DNA from: an uncultured Marmoricola sp.
GTDB taxonomy: Bacteria > Actinomycetota > Actinomycetes > Propionibacteriales > Nocardioidaceae
Length of the DNA: 22,573 nucleotides
Direction of reading: 5' to 3'
Assembly (NCBI RefSeq): GCF_943913695.1
Contig: NZ_CALTZE010000057.1
Coordinates: forward strand, 1 to 22,573
The notes under the pieces are model-generated. The model saw nothing but the letters and a program-made list of their open reading frames with translations. It did no database searches and was not told the DNA's origin. Of this stretch, positions 15,925-22,573 are shown piece after piece. Within the stretch, counting starts at the first letter, position 1, and each line of letters begins with the position of its first letter. The translations under genes and the position numbers were made by a program.

Positions 15925-17370
15925 ATGGCCCAGACCGAGCGGCTGCGTCCGCGCGACCTCGCGCTGCTGGCCGAGGAGACCGACCAGACGCCGCGGCACA
16001 ACGCGACCCTGGAGATCTTCGACCCCGGCGACTCCGGGTTCGACTACGACGCCCTGCTGGCGCACATCGACGACCGGATCGCCTACGTGCCCCGCTACCG
16101 GCAGCGGCTGCGGGGGGTCCCGGGCAGGCTGGCCAACCCCGCCTGGGTCGACGACGAGTCCTTCGACCTCGCCTACCACGTACGCCGCTCTGCCGTGCCG
16201 AGCCCCGGCAGCATGGCGCAGCTGCGCGAGCTGGCGGCGCGGATCATGTCGCGACGTCTCGACACCGCCCGGCCGCTGTGGGAGATCTACTTCGTCGAGG
16301 GGCTCGAGGGCGGCCGGGTCGCGCTGCTCTCCAAGTCGCACCAGGTGCTGGTCGACGGGATCGCCACCGTCGACCTCGGGCAGGTGCTGCTCGACGTCGA
16401 CCCGGGTCCGCGACACCTCGTGCACGAGGGCTGGGTGCCGCCGCACGAGCCGACCCAGGCCTCGCTGCTGCTCTCGGCGCTCGGGGAGTCGGTCCGTGAC
16501 CCGCGGGTGGCGGCCGCGTCGGTGCGCAGCAACGCCGAGGCGGTCGGTCGGGCCCTGAGCAGCAGCCTGGCCGCGGCGAGCTCGGTGGCCGGTGGCCTGA
16601 CCGGTCGGCGGCACCAGGGTGAGTCGCCCTTCAACGTCGAGCCCTCCGCGCAGCGGCGCCTGGTGTGTGTGCGCACCTCTCTCAAGGACTACCGCAAGGT
16701 CCGCCGGGTCCACGGCGGCACCGTCAACGACGTCGTGCTGGCCACCCTCGCCGGTGCGCTCCGGGCGTGGCTGATGACCCGCGCCGAGCCGGTCGGCAGC
16801 GGGCGCCGGTTGCGGGCCCTGGTGCCGATGAGCGTGATCGACGAGGAGCTCGAGCCGACCTCGCTGGGCTCCCAGGTGGTCGGCCACCTGGTCGACCTGC
16901 CGATCGGCGAGGGCTCCCCGGTGGTGCGGCTGCACCAGGTCTCCTACGCGTTGCGCGCCCACAGCGAGACCGGTCGAGCCGTGGCCGCCGACCGGATCGC
17001 CGGCGTGGCCGGCTTCGCCCCCACCACCTTCCACGCCCTGGGCTCCCGCGTGGCCCTCGCCGAGGCCCGCCAGCACGTCAACCTGGTCGTCACCAACGTC
17101 CCCGGCCCCCAGTTCCCGATGTACCTCGCCGGCGCCGAGATGCTCGAGACCTACCCCGCCCCGCCGCTGCTGCCGGGGTTCTCGATGGCGGTGGGTGTCA
17201 CCTCCTACGACGGCGCCGTCTACTACGGCATCACCGCCGACCGCGACGCCCTGCCCGACATCGAGGTGCTCGGCCAGTGCGTGCGCGAGTCGCTCGACGA
17301 GCTGGTCGACAGCGCGAGCGAGACCCGGCCGCGGGCACCACGCGGGCGGCGTACGCCGAAGGGCTCGTGA
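15925..17370 (+). CDS. WS/DGAT-family acyltransferase with a variant active-site motif
   Basis: A 481-residue member of the wax ester synthase/diacylglycerol acyltransferase family, which joins acyl-CoA to alcohols or diacylglycerol for storage lipid. N-terminal features are typical: PLWEIYFVEGL (117-127) precedes the active-site region. The motif, normally HHxxxDG, reads H139-Q140-V-L-V-D144-G145, so the second histidine is glutamine. The C-terminal DUF1298-type domain is present, with VHGGTVNDVVLATLAGALR, NLVVTNVPGPQFPMYL and YYGITADRDALPD. A subgroup of actinobacterial paralogues seems to carry HQ here, from memory, so function may differ from classic Tgs enzymes. The stop overlaps the DUF6912 gene (GTGA), which suggests coupling. 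Confidence 0.9.
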   Translation: MAQTERLRPRDLALLAEETDQTPRHNATLEIFDPGDSGFDYDALLAHIDDRIAYVPRYRQRLRGVPGRLANPAWVDDESFDLAYHVRRSAVPSPGSMAQLRELAARIMSRRLDTARPLWEIYFVEGLEGGRVALLSKSHQVLVDGIATVDLGQVLLDVDPGPRHLVHEGWVPPHEPTQASLLLSALGESVRDPRVAAASVRSNAEAVGRALSSSLAAASSVAGGLTGRRHQGESPFNVEPSAQRRLVCVRTSLKDYRKVRRVHGGTVNDVVLATLAGALRAWLMTRAEPVGSGRRLRALVPMSVIDEELEPTSLGSQVVGHLVDLPIGEGSPVVRLHQVSYALRAHSETGRAVAADRIAGVAGFAPTTFHALGSRVALAEARQHVNLVVTNVPGPQFPMYLAGAEMLETYPAPPLLPGFSMAVGVTSYDGAVYYGITADRDALPDIEVLGQCVRESLDELVDSASETRPRAPRGRRTPKGS

Positions 17371-17753
17371 GCGGCGTGCGGGTCTACGTCGCGATGACCC
17401 TGGCTCTGCTGGCCGAGCTCGAGCGCACCCGCGAGCTCCCGGCAGGGCTGCCGCGTCACACCGCGCAGGCCGAGGACGAGGAGGCGGAGTACGCCGCCCT
17501 CCAGCTCGCCGCCGACGACTCCGCCGCCCTGCTCGACGGGCCGGGCCGCCGGGTGGTGGTCGTCGCTGAGCTGCCCGCCCAGGTCAACGAGGGGGAGCCC
17601 GACACCGGCGCGGCCGTCGCGCTCTCGCAGGTCGTGGCGGTGCACGCCGACGACACCGACGTCGATCCAGGTGACCCGTCCTACGCCGATGCCCCCGAGC
17701 TGGGCTGGTGGGCGACCCAGGAGATAGCGGAACTGCTGCGTCTCGCAAGTTGA
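17367..17753 (+). CDS. DUF6912 family protein
   Basis: A 128-residue acidic, cytoplasmic protein of an actinobacterial family of unknown function. It opens with the family's R-V-Y-V strand (VRVYVAMTLALLAEL). An acidic helix with EDEEAEYAALQLAADDSAALL follows, then RRVVVVAEL and the C-terminal SQVVAVHADDT and LGWWATQEIAELL segments. GTG 17367 overlaps the WS/DGAT stop; GTG 17376 (giving MRVYVAM, closer to the family's usual start) is an equally good choice and would remove three residues. It is probably co-translated with the acyltransferase, although the family elsewhere occurs apart from lipid genes, so a shared function is not implied. Confidence 0.8.
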   Translation: MSGVRVYVAMTLALLAELERTRELPAGLPRHTAQAEDEEAEYAALQLAADDSAALLDGPGRRVVVVAELPAQVNEGEPDTGAAVALSQVVAVHADDTDVDPGDPSYADAPELGWWATQEIAELLRLAS

Positions 17754-17793
17754 CACAAAGCGGCTCCGGCCCCACCGGTCTCTCACCTATCAT
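17750..17793 (+). promoter_or_regulatory. Putative promoter elements of the M4 peptidase gene
   Basis: A perfect TTGACA (17750-17755) overlaps the DUF6912 stop and a near-consensus TATCAT lies at 17788-17793. The 32-bp spacing is too long for one sigma-70 promoter, so only TATCAT, 34 nt before the start codon, is likely to be the -10, with a poor -35. Confidence 0.4.
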
Positions 17794-17814
17794 CGGGGGT
17801 CTGCACCCCCCGAT
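17792..17814. promoter_or_regulatory. 8-bp inverted repeat at the peptidase promoter/leader
   Basis: ATCGGGGG (17792-17799) and CCCCCGAT (17807-17814) are perfect inverted arms around a 7-nt centre. They overlap the end of the putative -10 and the expected transcription start and end 3 nt before GGAGAG, the SD. It could be a repressor operator or a leader hairpin near the SD. Confidence 0.5.
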
Positions 17815-17827
17815 CTCGGAGAGCGCG

Positions 17828-20752
17828 ATGACAGCACGGCCTCGGCGGGGACCCCTTCCCCGTGTCGCGGCCCTGGTGGCTGCCCTCGCGCTGACAGCCA
17901 CCGTGCTGTCGGTCGTGCCCGCCGCGGCCGCCCCCGAGCCGCTCGACCCCGCGGCGGCGGCACTCCTGGCGCTGCAGGCCGACGCCGAGGGTGAGCTCAC
18001 CCTCGACCGGACGCCCGACGGCACGCTGGAGGCGGTCACCTCGCGCGATGGGACCGCGATCCTCGAGACCGACGCCGACTCGCCGGCCGATGCCGCGCGC
18101 GAGAGCCTCGAGGACTACGGCGCCGCCTTCGGTCTCGACGGCGAGACCTCACGCGCGGTGCTCGGCCGGTCACTGCCCTCGGCCACGGGTGGCACGGTGG
18201 TGCGCGCCGAGCAGCGCGTTGACGGCGTACCCGTCTTCGGCGCACAGGTGGTGCTCACCCTCGACCGCTCCGACGACGTCATCTCGCTGGACGCCGACAC
18301 CCTGCGCGCAGGCCCCGAGGTCGAGGTGCCGGCGGCCCGGGTCGACCGCGGCGAGGCGGTGCGCCTGGCGGTGCAGGGCGCGCGCGCCGGCGACGACATC
18401 GACGACAGCGACGAGGCCGACGTCACCGGCTCGGTGGTGCGGCGCTGGCTCTACGACCCGGAGCTGGTCGACGTCGACGACCCGGCCGGTGTCCGTCCGG
18501 TGTGGGAGGTGGCGCTCGTGGGGCCGGGTGTGCGCCAGACCGTGCTCGTCGAGACCGCCGACGGCGAGGTCGCGCTGCGCTTCAACTCCGCCCCGCACGC
18601 ACTGCGGCGCTATGTCTGCGACAACGACAGCGTGCTGCGCACCACCCCGACGGTGTGCCAGACCCCCGCCCGCGACGACACCAGCGGCGCCAGCGCCGAC
18701 GGTGAGGTCGAGGCCGCCTACACCCACCTGGGGCGCACCGCGGCCGCCTACGACCAGCTCGCGGGCATCGATCTCACCGAGACCATCGGCAGCACTGCCC
18801 GCGGCACGGGCACCACGAGCCAGCGCCGCCTGGTGGCCACCGTCGACTGGTGCGAGTTCGGCAGCTGTCGCTTCCAGAACGCCTTCTGGGACCCCGGCAC
18901 CCGGCAGGCCGTCTTCGGACGCGGCTTCGCCCGGGCCGACGACGTCGTGGCCCACGAGCTCACCCACGGCTACGTCCGCGCCACGGCCGGGCTGCTCTAC
19001 CTGCACCAGAGCGGTGCGATCGACGAGTCGCTCGCCGACACCCTCGGCGAGATCGTCGACCACCGCAACGGCAGCGACGACGACTCGGCGTGGACGGTGG
19101 GCGAGGACCTCGGTGCCTTCCCCGACCCGCCCGTGTCGATCGTGCGCTCCATGGCCGACCCCACGGCCGACGACATGCCCGACCGCATGACCAGTCCGCA
19201 CTGGTACGACGAGGCCGTCCAGCCCGGCGACGTCAACGACAACGGCGGCGTCCACACCAACAACGGCGTCGGCAACAAGACCGCCTACCTGGTCTCCCAG
19301 GGCGGGAGCTTCAACGGCCGCACGATCGCCGGACTCGACGCCGGTGACCCGGGGCTGGCCAAGACCGGGCTGCTCTACCTCGAGGCCATCCCGCAGCTGA
19401 CGCCCGGCGCCGACTACGCCGACCTCGGCCGGGTGCTCGAGGCGACCTGCGCCCGCCTGGCGGCGGTCGGCACCGGTGGCTTCGCCGCCGCCGACTGCCT
19501 CTCGGTGCGCCAGGCGGTGGCCGCGACCGAGCTGTCGCAGCAGCCCACGGCAGGTCCGCAGCCCGAGCAGGTCGCTCGGAGCTGCCCGTCCGGCACCTCC
19601 GAGGTCACGACGGCTCGCGACGACGACGCCGCGCAACGAGCCACGACGCCCGGAGCGACCGGGCTCGGGCTCGGCTTCGCCCCGGCCGCGCTCGCCGGCA
19701 CCGTCACGGGGGAGTACGCCGTCAGCGGTCGCGGTTCGGTGGCGCTGCGCGACCCCAGCTTCAGCGCCGACGGGGGCACCACTCTGGTCACGGCGACGAC
19801 CGCTGCGCTTCGCGTGCCGTCCGGCAGCGGGGGCAGCTACCTGCACTTCCAGCACGCCTACAACTTCGGCACCGACTACAGCCAGTCCCAGCCGAGCTAC
19901 TTCCACGGTGGTCGGGTCGAGGTCGAGCGGCAGGTGGGCAGCGCCTGGCAGCCGGTCGACCCGCTGGTCTGGGACAACGGGCCGCGCCAGCAGGTCGCCG
20001 GCGCCGACTCCACGCCGTTCACCGGCTTCGGCGGCGACAGCCGGGGCTGGGGCGCCAGCCAGGTCGACCTGACCCTGCTGGCCGGGCAGACCGTCCGCTT
20101 CCGCTGGGTCGTCGAGGGCGGGGAGGGCGCGGCCGTGGGGCTCGGCTGGTGGCTCGACGACATCCGCCTCTACACCTGCGCCTCGGCCCTCGCCGACGCC
20201 CCCGCCTCGGTCACGACCGCGGTCTCCGGCACCGCCGTGAGGGTCGACTGGACGCCGCCCGCGCGGCGCGCCGACGAAGTGACGGGCTACCGCGTGACCC
20301 GCTCCGACACCGGGGCGTCGGCCACGGTCTCCGCAGCGGCGCGGAGCCACACCCTCACCGGCTTCGGCGCAGCCGCCGACGTGGACCTCTCGGTGCGGGC
20401 GCTGGGCCTCGACGCCGTCGCCGGCCCGCCCGGCACGGCGCGTGTCGAGTCGACCTTGGCCACCACGACCACCTCGCTCGCGGCGGCCCGCGCGCGGCAG
20501 GTCTTCACGGTGACCGGCAAGCTCGTGGAGCGGGGCACGACCCGGGCGGTGCCCGGCGTACGCCTGACCCTGCAGCGGCGCCTCGCGGGCTCCTCGGCCT
20601 GGACGACGGTCTCCTCAGGTGACACCAGCGCTGCGGGCACCCGCTCGTGGCAGGTGCAGCTGGCCAAGACGACGTCCTACCGCGTCGTCGCGACGGGCGA
20701 GACGCACTTCTTCGGTACGACGAGCACGCTGCGGACGGTGCGCAAGCGCTGA
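17828..20752 (+). CDS. Secreted M4 (thermolysin-type) metallopeptidase, multidomain
   Basis: A 974-residue exported zinc protease. A signal peptide (about 1-35, cleavage near AAAA/PEP) leads to an FTP/PepSY-type propeptide (about 40-280; VDGVPVFGAQVVLTLD). The catalytic domain (about 290-580) has the M4 signature H376-E377-L-T-H380, E400 in AIDESLAD (20 residues after H380, as in thermolysin) and the second catalytic His H476 in GVHTNNGVGNKTAYLVSQGG. C-terminal parts are a MAM/immune-inhibitor-A-like beta domain (about 614-784), an Fn3 domain (about 790-876) and a final beta module (about 880-974), probably for substrate or surface binding. ATG 17828 follows GGAGAG; the longer frame from 17708 has no signal peptide at its start. 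Probably a nutritional exoprotease. Confidence 0.93.
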   Translation: MTARPRRGPLPRVAALVAALALTATVLSVVPAAAAPEPLDPAAAALLALQADAEGELTLDRTPDGTLEAVTSRDGTAILETDADSPADAARESLEDYGAAFGLDGETSRAVLGRSLPSATGGTVVRAEQRVDGVPVFGAQVVLTLDRSDDVISLDADTLRAGPEVEVPAARVDRGEAVRLAVQGARAGDDIDDSDEADVTGSVVRRWLYDPELVDVDDPAGVRPVWEVALVGPGVRQTVLVETADGEVALRFNSAPHALRRYVCDNDSVLRTTPTVCQTPARDDTSGASADGEVEAAYTHLGRTAAAYDQLAGIDLTETIGSTARGTGTTSQRRLVATVDWCEFGSCRFQNAFWDPGTRQAVFGRGFARADDVVAHELTHGYVRATAGLLYLHQSGAIDESLADTLGEIVDHRNGSDDDSAWTVGEDLGAFPDPPVSIVRSMADPTADDMPDRMTSPHWYDEAVQPGDVNDNGGVHTNNGVGNKTAYLVSQGGSFNGRTIAGLDAGDPGLAKTGLLYLEAIPQLTPGADYADLGRVLEATCARLAAVGTGGFAAADCLSVRQAVAATELSQQPTAGPQPEQVARSCPSGTSEVTTARDDDAAQRATTPGATGLGLGFAPAALAGTVTGEYAVSGRGSVALRDPSFSADGGTTLVTATTAALRVPSGSGGSYLHFQHAYNFGTDYSQSQPSYFHGGRVEVERQVGSAWQPVDPLVWDNGPRQQVAGADSTPFTGFGGDSRGWGASQVDLTLLAGQTVRFRWVVEGGEGAAVGLGWWLDDIRLYTCASALADAPASVTTAVSGTAVRVDWTPPARRADEVTGYRVTRSDTGASATVSAAARSHTLTGFGAAADVDLSVRALGLDAVAGPPGTARVESTLATTTTSLAAARARQVFTVTGKLVERGTTRAVPGVRLTLQRRLAGSSAWTTVSSGDTSAAGTRSWQVQLAKTTSYRVVATGETHFFGTTSTLRTVRKR

Positions 20753-20785
20753 CTGGGCTGGGGTGCGCGCCGTGGGTGCCCGTGA

Positions 20786-20791
20786 CAGCAT
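20786..20791 (+). promoter_or_regulatory. Possible leaderless -10 of pruA
   Basis: CAGCAT is 6 nt before ATG 20798 and no SD is present. The spacing places transcription start at or next to the ATG. Similar elements precede the starts at 4178 and 6819 (minus). Confidence 0.35.
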
Positions 20792-20797
20792 CGCGGC

Positions 20798-22429
<1,632 letters not shown>

Positions 22430-22505
22430 CCCCAGCGCCCGCGGACGAGCGCGTCGACCCGGCGTACACCGGTGGGGAGAGCGCCGTGGTGCGCTCGCCT
22501 CACCG
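22430..22505. other. Non-coding spacer after pruA
   Basis: No gene start, hairpin with T-tract or promoter could be supported here. Confidence 0.4.
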
Positions 22506-22573
22506 GGTCTCGAGGCCCTCGCTGGCGCTCGGGCACCTCGACCACCCCGGCCGACACGAGCTGGTCGAGGTGC
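22506..22573. repeat. REP-like palindromic element, with a second inverted copy starting
   Basis: GGTCTCGAGG (22506-22515) and CCTCGACCACC (22536-22546) bracket CCCTCGCTGGCGCTCGGG, forming an imperfect 41-bp palindrome. TGGTCGAGGTGC (22562-22573) is the exact reverse complement of 22533-22544, so another copy in the opposite orientation begins at the window edge. Sequences of this GGTCGAGG...CGAGCG type are, from memory, dispersed between genes in Nocardioides-like genomes. Confidence 0.6.

Noticed and set aside
18170..20350. A 726-residue open frame antisense to the M4 peptidase
   Set aside because: Shadow frame with no SD and no domain; the sense frame has full catalytic motifs.

Overview
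The window is about 22.6 kb of very GC-rich, densely coding DNA. The codon use, many GTG starts, 4-nt ATGA/GTGA gene overlaps, SD-less starts and the gene families (LpqB, DUF6912, Rv3235-like, mycobacterial-type WS/DGAT, actinobacterial SecA with a CxC-CH tail) all point to an actinobacterium. Family content and style suggest a Nocardioidaceae-like organism, which is inference. No tRNA, rRNA, CRISPR array, transposase or phage gene was found, and the window reads as chromosome rather than a mobile island.

Layout. (1) 1-4055, plus strand: the conserved actinobacterial block with the tail of an upstream gene (probably mtrB), lpqB, a ComF-type phosphoribosyltransferase, the long ribosome hibernation factor hpf and a NarL-type response regulator that overlaps hpf by 4 nt. 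(2) 4178-6035: a YcaQ/AlkX-like winged-helix DNA glycosylase and a small SAM methyltransferase. (3) 6055-6819 minus: a short-chain dehydrogenase, divergent from secA. (4) 6931-9768: secA. (5) 9790-14061: a poorly described envelope-type cluster. It holds an Rv3235-family protein and a two-TM LysM protein (minus), a protein with an internal duplication resembling two Sm-like barrels (plus), a small excisionase-like HTH protein (minus), and a SAF/CpaB-like protein followed by a CpaE/TadZ-like MinD-family ATPase (plus). (6) 14012-15835 minus: a Ser/Ala-rich lipoprotein with a cupredoxin-like end and a ten-TM membrane protein. (7) 15925-17753 plus: a WS/DGAT acyltransferase overlapping a DUF6912 protein. 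(8) 17828-20752: a large secreted M4 (thermolysin-type) metallopeptidase. (9) 20798-22429: pruA, the P5C dehydrogenase. The last 70 bases hold a palindromic REP-like element and the start of a second, inverted copy.

How it fits together. The left half handles envelope sensing (MtrAB-LpqB), ribosome hibernation under a response regulator, DNA and small-molecule modification, and Sec export. The middle cluster looks like a membrane-anchored, MinD-type ATPase module carrying Tad-pilus-like parts (SAF and CpaE-like) without the motor, platform or pilin genes. It is the best candidate here for an undescribed system. Its intergenic regions are also the most structured in the window: 10-bp direct repeats in the only A/T-rich patch, a 12-bp repeat that duplicates an SD-start unit, a triplet-phased repeat carrying the HTH gene's stop codon, and nested palindromes spanning two convergent stop codons.
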